Of a stretch of DNA of 64,000 nt, positions 35,101 through 45,778 are shown piece after piece. Position 1 is the stretch's first letter; each line of letters begins with the position of its first letter. A program made the position numbers and the translations under genes. The stretch is from Tetracladium setigerum (taxonomy: Eukaryota > Ascomycota > Leotiomycetes > Helotiales). The stretch spans positions 2,516,556 to 2,580,555 of the forward strand of contig PZJY01000004.1 of the NCBI GenBank assembly GCA_031472005.1. The letters run 5' to 3'. The notes under the pieces are model-generated. The model ran no database searches, had not been told where the DNA came from, and worked only from the letters and a program-made list of their open reading frames with translations.

Positions 35101-38100
35101 AGGACAACCCGAAGTCGTCCGAGTCTGAAAAACCCACTGCTAAACGCACTTCGTGTACATGGAACTACTAGGGGGTACCGTTGTCGGAGTGGCCAGAACA
35201 GCTATGGAATCAGAAAGCTGACTGTTGTTCGGGTGTATACCCGTGTATCAACTTCGACATACTTTACCAGGTAAAAGTTGTTTGGTACATACAGTAGTGT
35301 AGTAGAAGTATCGCGAAAGTTGTTTTTAGACTTTTAACAGAGAGTCGCTTGGCAAAATCCCGGAACTTGGTGGACGTTTTACTTCGACCAACCAGAAGTT
35401 AAATGATTACAATGCACGACTCTGTTCGGTAGTGCTAAATATACTGATCCGTACTTTGGAACTGTGACATGAGTCGTGACAAGGGGAATGCTGGACCCTA
35501 GATCTTCTTGTCGGATTCAGATATGCTACTAAAGAAACAGAAACAACCAACAAGTTCCTTGCCATGGATTCTTTGACGCCCGTCTCAACTTCAGTACAGA
35601 ATAGAACAGCTCGGAGCTAGTATTAGTCTATTTTGGGTTTTGAAATATGCATTGTCGTTGGAAGGAGCCATATTAGACTTCTTCGTGGAAAGGCTTTTGT
35701 CTCATCTGCATGTGATTCTGGATTTCGATGCACGCATTATGCGAACCGAGGCGGTGTCTGCCTTCGATCGCGGCAGCTCTAACCTTTCTTACCATGCTAG
35801 CACCTTAACTAATGATTTCAAAACCTTACAAAAGCCATTCCAAAACAGAATTTTGGACGCGGCGTAATTCCGACTCCGTAGGCGCGCAACGACGGCGGAG
35901 AATCATGGTCCATTTCGAGATCAGCATTGTTGTATTTAGGGCAGCTTGTGGGCGAGTGGGTTTCTGTGCAGAATCTCGGAGAGTAGGGTGGGGGTGGAAA
36001 TATATTGAAGAAAGATGGGCCACCACCGCTGTCAATTTCCTTCGTCTTCGTGGGATCCTTGTACTTGCATCCTGCAGAGCTGACCAGTCAACAACATGAC
36101 GAATAATGGTGGTGACAACCATCAAATGAATCCATGACCACCAACCGCCCTCAGCAAGCGTGGGGGGTCCCATCATACAAAGCAATTATGCTGCATGTTT
36201 CGATGTTGTACCACTTTGAGGGGGGTTGGACGAGGGGAAGCGAAGGTTGGTTCCGGCTGGCTGAGATTTGGATGAACGGGTAAATTCAAGAAGAGCATCT
36301 CTGATGCTCTCTGCCGGAGTCGGGCTCTTGAATATGATCAATAATCAACCCATGAAAGGCAGATTGTCAAAAGACATCGACCAGCGGTCTAGAGTGACGG
36401 AAGGGAGCGTCCGGTTTGGATTGTGGCAGGTCAAATGTTGCTGCAGGGAGGACTTCCAAAAGGAATGGTGGTGATCAGAGTCGAAAGGAAGTCAACATTA
36501 ACCAGTGAGCCAGGCATACAACTCCAATAATATCGAGCCCCTTTCTTCTTGTTGAAAAAACAAATCCTCCGTAGTCAGGTGACGGTGATGGAGAGGTGGG
36601 CATCCTGTCCTAGGTAGATTCCAGTTGCTGCGGATGTGGATCCATTGCCGAGATGCAAAGGTCGAGTTGAGGTTGTCAAAGTTGTCCAAGTTGTCTCCAA
36701 AATCTGATTTGGGTGAAAGGAAGTCAAACCGGGGAAGTCGACATCTTTATACTTTTGATGTCCCAAAGAAATGTCGCTTATCTAGGGGCGGAGTTTCCTT
36801 TTGACGACGAAATTCTTGAGCATTATCGCACAATCCGCGAAAATATCCACCACTCACTCCCAAGCTGAATTTATCTGAGAGCCGGCAAGGTGTTTTTCTC
36901 GTCTGCTGACTCGGCTTGCACACGAAGCCGATTGTTTAAAGAGCTCTCATTTGGCCATCGCATTGTCTTGCTCTATCCTTATCACAAGATATCGACATCC
37001 GCGTGGCCCGTTGAGTATCAATTAATATCCAAGTGTTCTGTGGATGTTCGAAAGAGGCAAGTCGAAGCTTTCTGGGGAAATTCATACCCACTCATATCTT
37101 GATGGAACATTACCATCTCAGAGCCTCTCGTATTTTCTTTATCTACGATCCTGCCGGCAGTCGGGATCAACGGCGCTCTCCACGACCTTGATATCTAAGT
37201 CCAGACTGTTTGTCCTTTGTCTTTGTTCCTATCTATCAGTTTCCATACTGTCGTCAAATGAGGACGACTAAAGAGCCAGTCGATTAGATACACCTTCCCA
37301 AGATGGTGCGAGTTGCACTCTGTCTCTGTATCATGACAATCCACAATTGTCGTAAAATTTTCAATCTTCACCGCAAGTCACCTCCAGTGATAGGAGTTCC
37401 GAATCATGATTTGATGTACGCATATGCGGTGTGGTTCGTTGTTGGCTTCCACTCGGGAGAAGTCGACATTCTTATCTGTGGCTTATGCTGGATAAAATCT
37501 CTTCAAATTTCCAAGTACTATCTTACCAATTTTGCGTTTTTGTTTTTGCTTTATGGCTGTCATTTAAAAGTCTTTACGAAATGTCATATTGTCACTAGAA
37601 AATGCTAGCTAAGCTATCAAAGTTTCTCCTCTAGGATTTGATGAGACGGTCTCTTTTATCGAGCCCAAGGCCGACACTCTCTATCAATTGCTCTTGGTGC
37701 ATGCCGAAAAACTTTGAAAAGACCATCTCTCTGGGTTGCAAGAATGGGTCTTGCTTTCGACGTGGGGGTGTGAAGATGGTTCGATACTTCAGGAAGTCTT
37801 CTGGCGAAGGACGATACAAAATCGGGGGAGGGGGGTTAGAATTGTTATCATCAAGACATCCCATTGAAAAGTCGGCCAACAGGATGGCCTTCTCAATCAC
37901 TATCACTTTCGTCAAACTCTCCGGAAATACTCTTTAGCAAGGATGATCAACTCGTTATCTAGCCATAACCTTTCACACACCACATATTCACACTACTGTA
38001 CTATACAAGTGTCAGACAAACATGTCCCGCACAAGCTTTCAGCCTTACAGTATTGTCTTGTCGCGAAGTTTATTCTATCGAGGTTCAAGCGGGGCTAAGA

Positions 38101-40463
38101 ACTGCCGATGAACTCAATTCGCAGTCCACTCCATTGACCAAGTTACCGTTAAATTTTCAAGTTTCTCCGCGGAGTTCGACTCTGGGTATTCGAACAGGGT
38201 TACAAGGCAAGCTTAAGTTCGTTGAATCAACCGAAGCCAGTCCATACCTAATGCTGCCGTTTGGCTATCTCGTTGGTTCTGCTCTTCTTCTCTCTCACAC
38301 AATATTTAATATTTCACATCTTCGTTTCATAAGCGTTACCCAGTTCGTTCGTGGTCATTCCGAACACACTTACCACACACAGATTTTCAATATTTCAGAA
38401 TGTCATTCAAGGCATGATCAACGACTACGCACGCTTGGCTCTACGTCTGCCTCTCGCTTCCTCGCCATGAAACGACATGCCCAAGAAATTTCTCAACGAC
38501 GTCGAGTCTTCTAGGTTCAGGATGCTCGCCGCACTCGGCCTTAATAACGAACCCATCAACACCCTCCTCCCCGAGCATTACCGCAGCTCAAGAGTGCCTC
38601 AAATCTTGCACCTCTCGTTTTACATCTGATATTGAGTGGGAGGGGCAGATCTATATCAATGTTGAGAATGGACGTACAAAAGGATATCTCATCAGATTTC
38701 GTCGAAATTATGGACGGAACAAAGGAGGCCTTCGCCCCTTTTCGCCGGGTGATTCTATGATGAATAGTGGAAGGGGGAGGAATGCTGAGACTGAAATTCG
38801 AGACGTCGTCAACTTTATGTAATTGGATGGTGAAGAGGTTATGGCTATTGGGATGTGCGGATGAGAAGTTCATGGGAAGGAGGAGGATGGCAAGTTCATT
38901 GAAGAACTCAGAAGGTTCCGAGTCTCCAAAAGGATTGAGAAGGATCTTCTATGGGTGGAACTGATGCTGTGCCCGTGCTTGACCAGAGGGGTCAAAGGGA
39001 AAAGGGGGACGAGATTTTGTTTTCGGAAGAGATATGAGATATCATCATCGATGCCTTCCATTGGAGCTAAGTACCTATCTGTTGTACGTGAGCCGTGGAA
39101 ATACTGAGCTCCCATGAAGTCGAAGGCAGTGAAGGGGAAGGGTACGTGGTACCAACTGTCACATCCCATCACGTCGCCGTTACTTCACTTTCCGCCGCCG
39201 ATTCGTCAACCTCGCAAAAGAAGATTTTGTTGCACGTCGCTACTAAATTTCATGGCTTAAATCAGTTGCACGCTAGCAAATACGCTAGAAGTCTGGCATC
39301 AGAGGGCGGAGTCAACGGTGACTTCACCTGCCTCTCTCATCATTGCCTCACTATCACTTCACCTGCGCCCTTCCTAAACCTCACAAAAAAAGGTTTTGTT
39401 ACACGTCGCCACTATTTTCTCGTCGCTTAACTTACAAACGCTAGCAAATAGGCTAACAAGTTAACAGCTTGGCATTAGTATTGCCAGGGAAGTACGCACG
39501 TGCCTTCTCTACCTGAGGAAGGTACCGACCTCACTGTCACTTTACGCCTCCTCAACCTCGCAAAATCTTTTGTTGCACGTCGCCACTATATTTACTCGCT
39601 TCAATCACACACGCTAGCAAATACACTAGCAGCTCCATAGCTCAGCATCGGGATCGGGAGAAGGCAGGAAAGGCCGTGCCGCAAACTATACCTTGACTTA
39701 CCTAGCTATCACTTCACTATTACTTTATTCACTTTACACCTCCCTAAACCCCTTGGAAAATGTTTTGTTGCACATTGCCACTATATTTTCTCGTTTAAAC
39801 CACCACGCTAGCAAACACGATAACAGCTTCGAAATTTCAATCACGTGATATCACATCGCGAAACATAGAGATGCGGATGAGTGGGTGTTCTGTACGTGGA
39901 TCTTGTTAATTTCTGGAGGCGTAGATGATCATGCATTTGCTGATGGGGATTTGGATAATTTGGGAGAGCAGGGTGAGGATCATGGTAGGTGCGAGGAAGT
40001 GTCTGGAGGGTGGGGTGTTAGGATTTTTTGGAAGTGCTTTTTCTCACGCGGTCGACGAAGTACTTTGATGCTAATTAAACGCTTGAGAATTTCGGCAGTG
40101 GTGATTAGTAAAGGACATCTGCTGTTTGAAGATAGATGCAGACTTTATTATCTAGAATGGGAATGTTGAACTTGACATATTCTATAATCCCGAAGGCTGA
40201 TTTTCCTGATGTTTGCTACTTGTATCCGTCCATGCCATGAAGCGACGCAGTTATCTGTCTATATTTCATCATTACCTAGGCACAATCTCGAGCTCACCTT
40301 TGCTGTAGACTCTACCAGATTCCACATCTTCACCACAACCTTTCAAAATTCCAATTTCTCATCCCAATCCCTTATACACCCACCCATTCCCAGTCCCAGT
40401 CCCTCCCAAGCAGAACCCCTCCCAAACCCCAAGTCCAACAAAATCACTCTCATATCCACTCCA
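32140..40463. other. Long region without a recognisable gene, upstream of areA
   Basis: About 8.3 kb. The first 1-2 kb should be the areA promoter and 5' leader; AreA-type genes often have long leaders. Open frames here (for example 33226-33681 -, 38053-38514 +, 37303-37608 +) lack domains and ordered introns. A + strand frame ending at the TAA near 38821 includes ITAAQECLKSC, which recalls the N-terminal domain of fungal STAND proteins, but it has no start codon. A degenerate tandem array lies at 39.2-39.8 kb. Confidence 0.35.
39180..39830. repeat. Degenerate tandem repeat, four copies of about 170-205 bp
   Basis: Two core motifs recur in register. TTTTGTTGCACGTCGCCACTA-like cores start at 39225, 39394, 39568 and 39773. 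ACGCTAGCAAATA-like cores lie at about 39270, 39438, 39611 and 39805. Each unit also carries a preceding CCTCxxCAAAA block. The spacings (about 169, 174 and 205) agree for both motifs, so this is a real direct array with indels. It does not encode a conserved frame. Confidence 0.8.
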
Positions 40464-42515
40464 TCAACCCCCTCCACGAACCCTCGATCTCGGTAACTGC
40501 AACGAATCATCCTGATTCCGACGTCCACTCACCACCCCTCCTCGAGGTACGGAATCATCCTGATTGCGACTTAAACTCACGGCTTCTGAAATCGTCAAAG
40601 GAATCTTGACACCCAATTTAACAATGGGTATCGTGAGGCCGTGAACAACCTGTTGCAGTTAATAAAACTATAAGGCATGCGGGGTGGAACAAAAAATCTA
40701 AGGATGAAGACCTACAATACTGCAAATTACTAAGAACCACACAACGACCATCATGACTTCAGCGAGGTGTATGGCGTCTTCGCGTTGTTGTCCGTTAGAA
40801 TCGAGGAGGAGACGGAGATACTCTTGAGAAATGTAGAGATAGAAAATTGCGCTCACGCCAATTGGGCCCTTTGGTTGAGAATGTCAGTTTCCTTTCCCTT
40901 TTCTTTTCTTTTCTTTTCTTTTCTACATGCACTCGAAAAGGAGAGAGATCCCCAACATGAGCAAGCAATTTATAAAGATAATGAAATCAAACACCTACAA
41001 AAAACCCCACAATACTCGCCTGTCTCCAATGCTCAATCTGATGAATCCTCGTATGCATCAACGCGATGACCGGCGGACGTCTTAGAAGCAAGACCAAAAT
41101 CCCTAGGATAATGAGTCTGTGGATTGGAACCAACCCATCGTTATGCATGAACTTGTCCCACGGGCAGACTGCTCCGAACCACACAAATACCGTGACGTTT
41201 AGCAGCATATCGATAGTAGGTTGGAGCGTGTCGTCGGCTGTTTCCACGCGAAACCAGTCATCCCATGTGAATGCGTTTCCAGCGATGAAGCAGGCGAGGA
41301 CGTCGTCGCTGCCGATGAGTCCAACTGTTCCGATGATAAACATCTTATTTGCACACTCCCGTCAGTGACTGTAAATATACGAATGGAGCTGAGCTTGAGG
41401 TAGGTAATGTATGATGTCGGATTTGAGAATTCGGGATCGAAAGAAACAACTCACCGCAAGTGCCAAAGCAAAAACAATAAAACTCTCCCGATCAACATAC
41501 TTCCTCCTCTCAGCCCAATGAAGCAACTCCTTCGCCACCCACCCGCAAACAAATCCATACACCGAGCTGAGAAGAATCTGATAACACCACGTCTCATAAA
41601 ACCACATTCCCACGGCCTTACCAGCCGTGTGATCACTACTTGCACCGGCGCCGATATAGGTTAAAAGGTACAGAGGGAGGAAGAGGAATGGGTAGCCAAG
41701 ACCGTCGTTGAGGCCGGATTCGGCGATGACGATTCGTTGTAGTGCTTTTGGGATGTGTTTGTCGGCGAATTTACCTTTGAGGATGGAATTGGAGAGGATG
41801 GGATCGGTGGGGGTGACGCAGGCCCCGATGGCGAGGGATTGGAGGAAGCTGAGGGAGGGGATGAGAGCAAAGATTAGGAGGGCTGTTATTAACCACATCT
41901 GTAGATGATATTAGCTTTATTTCTTCTTTGAGAACATTACAAGCCTTGTCAAAATGTCAAACTTCAACTCTCTAGGGTTGGGACGTTATATCCTCAGGGC
42001 TTGGCATCTGAAAGGGTTGGGTGAATTGAGACGAAAGGAATCGTAGGTACATACAAACACCATCCCAGGACCGATCAAATACGCCAGACTCCTCCACTCC
42101 TTCTGCAAATATTTCGACGGTAATTGAATTCCCGCAATCACGAGCTGAACACCAAGCACCATTCGACAGAGATACAAATTGATGTACTCGAGATTCTCCT
42201 CGCTGTGGAGGGCATATTCATCTGGACGAATCCAGCGAGCGCCGGGTCCGAAGAGGACTCCTGCGAGGAGCGATATCACTATATTCACAAAATGGTCAAT
42301 TAATCTAAATTAAGTATAAAAAATATCAACAAATCTTTGAAGATCAAAAAGTGGCAAGAAAAAAAGAAGCTTCAATCAGTGGAGCATAGGTACCATACAA
42401 GCTTCTGAGAGATAGAATTTATCCTTGGCGAGGAATGAGATCAGTCCGAATAACGCGATGAAGCCCCCAATACCGAGCTGACGATGTTGAAATTATTGAG
42501 GCCGAGTGTCGGCAT
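40464..42515 (-). CDS. Plasma-membrane Na+/H+ antiporter (Sod2/Nha1, CPA1 family); frame broken in a G-run
   Basis: Exports Na+ or K+ in exchange for protons, giving salt and pH tolerance. Six exons (42515-42399, 42278-42055, 41898-41455, 41343-40999, 40868-40716, 40649-40464) give 489 residues, close to S. pombe Sod2 (468). The start MPTLGLNNFNIVSSVLGG is followed by hydrophobic helices throughout. Signatures are SLLAGVLFGPGARWI, ACVTPTDPIL, AESGLNDGLGYPF, the transport-site pair Asp275/Asp276 in GSDDVLACFIAGNAF, FGAVCPW and FFGPIGVSAIFYL across intron 4. In exon 1 the frame fails at a run of five C on the + strand (42464-42468). One extra base restores VLGGFIALFGLISFLAKDKF. The cytosolic tail is short, unlike the long tail of S. 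cerevisiae Nha1. It is tandem with the ferric reductase, about 530 bases apart. Confidence 0.92.
40905..40923 (+). repeat. TTTTC microsatellite within antiporter intron 4
   Basis: About four TTTTC units in tandem at 40905-40923. They lie inside the spliced intron 40998-40869, so length change should be neutral for the protein. Confidence 0.75.
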
Positions 42516-43045
42516 CTTTATCGGAGTTGTTGAGCTTTCGCTGTTGGACTGTCGGTGAGGGTGGTGGTTGATTGAAGTGGTGATGCCGAGGATGCCTAGG
42601 AAATGGGATGGGCGCTTGGCCCTATAACCTTATCCCAAGCGTGATCTGGACTAGGAAGGTGATCAAGTTTACTTCCTTTGATAATACTGTAGATGATCAA
42701 TATTCGGCTCAAGAATGTGGACGAATGAAGTAATCAAGTAGTGAACTATTGATTAGTAGAAAGCTACTGGTGTTTTCCAAGAGAGAGTATTCAACTCGCT
42801 TTATTTGAACTGCTTCCAAAATAGATAAGGTATATTTTCAAGGTTGGGTAAAAGGAAGGAGGCTCACATTGCACAATATAAAGAAATGCCGACATAATTG
42901 AAAGGTCATAAGTTTGATATCATTAATCACAACGGACTTATATTATAGTTTACAATATGAACCGCCCCGCCAGATAGGTAGAGCAGGTAGGTATATCCCC
43001 AAACTCCAATTCAATGCAGATTCCAAAACCCAAGAGACGTCCCAT
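42516..43045. other. Intergenic between antiporter and ferric reductase
   Basis: Antiporter promoter and ferric reductase 3' flank; AT-rich, nothing further recognised. Confidence 0.4.
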
Positions 43046-45778
43046 TCAAATAGCATAATTCTCCGTATGCAAGAATATCTCATCCTTACTATCATCACCC
43101 CAAATATCCGCCTGCAACCTTGCCACCGTATTGGCAACATCAACTCTCATACTCGGTGGCCCACACACAAACACACACGTCCTTTTCCCGAAGATACCTC
43201 TCCCATCGGGTCCACCGGTCGCCATCTCCTTCAACATATAACCCAGATCCGGACGACCGTATTCAGTTGACCAGCCTTCCTTCTTCTTCGCGCCTACGAA
43301 TGCAAAACGCATGAGATTTTTTTGGAACTCAGTGGGTGTGGTTGGGAAACCAAAGTCAAAGTTGGACGGTGCTGTGACGGGAATTTGTATTTGGAGGTCC
43401 GCTGACTTTTGGCGTGTGTGTGCAGCTTCAGGGGTGGGAAGATGAATTTGTGGTTCTGGATGTTGAGATGGGGGGAGAGGGGACGACTGAAGCGGGTGTA
43501 GACCCAGGCCGTGGGCATGCTGTGTTACTGGGCTTTGATATGTGTTCGGTGGAAGACCGGGAGGTGGTGGAGGAAGGTTCGAGTCATCGTAAAGTTGACT
43601 TCTTCGGTTTGGAGATGGAGGTGCGAAGTGGAACTGTGGACTAGCGCGAGGGGATGGTGGGAAGTGAAATTCGCCTGGTCGACCGGCTGCAGCTGGAGAG
43701 AGGAACCTGACAGTTGTCTGGTGGGAATCGTCTGCTGTCGAGTGAATTGGTTGAGGTACCTCTTTGCCCTCTAGCCTTCTGAGGGAATTCTCGCGCATTT
43801 CCTTGGTTGGTGGTGGAGGAAAGTAGTTTTGTTGTGGAGGGAGAACCCGCGGCTGTAGATGCTTTTGGCGGGGTAGTGATGTGATGGCGTCTTCGTCTTC
43901 TGCTCTCAGTTCCTGCTCTCGCTCCCAGTCGCCTTGGGCTTCGTCTCGGATCATGGCTGAGTTTCTTTTGGCAGCTACTCCAGCAACAAATCCATCTAAT
44001 TTGTCATGTAGCACCATGCTGATTGGCCTTGGTGCTCTCTCGCTCGCTCCTTGTCCCATTTGATGTGTCTGTCTTTTCGCAGCCGTCACATAAAACTGAC
44101 ATGTGACCGTGTCGGGAGGAGCATATTCTCGGCAAATGCGAAGCTCCTCTCTGAACCAATCCATCGCTTCTAACCTCTTCAAGGCCCAAATCACCTCAAT
44201 CTTCTTCGTCACAGCTTTCCCGTCTCTCATTCTCTTGATGAGATTCAGCAACTGCGAAACAATGGCAGTAATACCACTTCCTCCTGCAAAGAGAATCACT
44301 GTCTCGAAAGCAGCCAGTTCTCGCTGCATGCCGCCATATGGACCATCGAGATATGCTCGGTAGGTCTTGAAAGGACCTTGTGCAATAGCCGTATCCAGAA
44401 CCTTGCGTGTGAAACCTCCGAACGGCCTGAAAACGAGTGTGCAATCTCTGTACAACTCTCCATACTCAGATGGGAAATCCTCACTACAGAGGGATGAAAT
44501 TGTGAATGGATGGTTGTCGAGAACGGAGATTCCGGGCATTCTGAGATACACATATTGACCTGGTTTCCATTTCATCTGTGTTGGAATTGTGACCTTGATG
44601 GCATTTTCAGACATCAAGGTAACAGCTGCTTCGTCTCCAATGAGCCACGCATTCCTCCATGGTTTCAGCCAGTTCAATTTGAACATTCTGAAGAACGAGC
44701 AGGCCGCCCAGATGGCGACAGTGGACCAAAGGTAGTGCCACGAGGTAAGATAGTTCTTCGTGTGCCAGAATAGGAGAACAACGTAGGCAATCGCGACTGG
44801 AGTGTGCATTGTGACGAAAACTTCGTAGGCCAAAGATCTCAATATTGGTAGGGAACCGATGCACAACCAAGCAAGAGGTACGAGGCAGGCAATCCCAGTC
44901 CCATAGATCATCCCACTGCCATCTGGGAAGAGTTTGTAAAACACAGTCATTCCACCGTCCTCCCAGACTGGAGTGATGTAGAATGGAACCACGTGAATAA
45001 TGGATAAGAACAAGCACAAATATCCTCCCCAGCGGTGAAGAACATTGAGTCTGTCATGTCCAATTCCAGTCATGAAGGAGATCATATTGGTTTTCATGCT
45101 CGTTGCAACGATCCAAGGAGTCATCGCGATTGCAAGCATGCCGGCGCGAATCGCAAGTGGTGGAGATCCGTACTGAATGCTTTGCCAAAATAATGGCTGA
45201 GGAAGGAAGCAGTAAAGTGTGACAAATGTCCAGGCGATGGTGAGAAGCATGATGATCGACAAAGATGGAAAGCTCACGAGTACACGCTTATTCCATCTGA
45301 TCTCAGGAACAGGTCGATAGAAAATCCATCGGAACAGGGCAAGCGTGTCGTTCACCCAGGAAATCGAGGACCACCGAGATTGTCCACGAGTGAGACCCAT
45401 ATCTTTTTCTTCCACACGATAGACCAGAGGATCCACAGTTCCAGAAGTAGGCATGTTTTGCATCGCATATTCGTTGTCGGGGGTGTAGTAATTTGTGTTC
45501 AGGTACTCTTCCACTTCCTGTTTGTGCATTGCCTGCCTTAACTTATCCGTCCATAAATGATAACATCGCGTTACAGTCACTGCCATGAGCAGTACCAAGC
45601 AGTAGTATGTCCATCCCAATGCGTATTTTCCAGATTTGATGAATGGATCCAAAGTGTTTGCCTCAACCAGACCGGGAGGACTTGTTGGTGTGAGAGGTAT
45701 ATGCAGTCGTTTCGCAAGCTCTGCTATCGTTTGGGAACCAGCCCTTTCTACAAGCGCATTACCCATTGAAACCGGCAT
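43046..45778 (-). CDS. Ferric-chelate reductase (FRE/NOX superfamily) with a large Pro-rich insertion
   Basis: Transfers electrons from NADPH through FAD and two hemes across the membrane to reduce Fe3+ (or Cu2+) before uptake. Single exon, 910 residues from ATG 45778 (MPVSMGNALVERAG). An upstream in-frame ATG at 45907 would add 43 residues that look like leader. The membrane domain has the heme-ligand His pairs in HDRLNVLHRWGGY/SIIHVVPF and MHTPVAIAYVVLLFWHT. The FAD motif is HPFTIS, preceded by PGQYVYLRMPG; the NADPH motifs are AGGSGIT and VCGPPSM. A Pro/Gln/Ser-rich insertion of about 255 residues (roughly 565-823) splits the NADPH-binding domain. No signal peptide is obvious; the first membrane helix begins near residue 49. 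Confidence 0.93.
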   Translation of the reverse strand: MPVSMGNALVERAGSQTIAELAKRLHIPLTPTSPPGLVEANTLDPFIKSGKYALGWTYYCLVLLMAVTVTRCYHLWTDKLRQAMHKQEVEEYLNTNYYTPDNEYAMQNMPTSGTVDPLVYRVEEKDMGLTRGQSRWSSISWVNDTLALFRWIFYRPVPEIRWNKRVLVSFPSLSIIMLLTIAWTFVTLYCFLPQPLFWQSIQYGSPPLAIRAGMLAIAMTPWIVATSMKTNMISFMTGIGHDRLNVLHRWGGYLCLFLSIIHVVPFYITPVWEDGGMTVFYKLFPDGSGMIYGTGIACLVPLAWLCIGSLPILRSLAYEVFVTMHTPVAIAYVVLLFWHTKNYLTSWHYLWSTVAIWAACSFFRMFKLNWLKPWRNAWLIGDEAAVTLMSENAIKVTIPTQMKWKPGQYVYLRMPGISVLDNHPFTISSLCSEDFPSEYGELYRDCTLVFRPFGGFTRKVLDTAIAQGPFKTYRAYLDGPYGGMQRELAAFETVILFAGGSGITAIVSQLLNLIKRMRDGKAVTKKIEVIWALKRLEAMDWFREELRICREYAPPDTVTCQFYVTAAKRQTHQMGQGASERAPRPISMVLHDKLDGFVAGVAAKRNSAMIRDEAQGDWEREQELRAEDEDAITSLPRQKHLQPRVLPPQQNYFPPPPTKEMRENSLRRLEGKEVPQPIHSTADDSHQTTVRFLSPAAAGRPGEFHFPPSPRASPQFHFAPPSPNRRSQLYDDSNLPPPPPGLPPNTYQSPVTQHAHGLGLHPLQSSPLPPSQHPEPQIHLPTPEAAHTRQKSADLQIQIPVTAPSNFDFGFPTTPTEFQKNLMRFAFVGAKKKEGWSTEYGRPDLGYMLKEMATGGPDGRGIFGKRTCVFVCGPPSMRVDVANTVARLQADIWGDDSKDEIFLHTENYAI

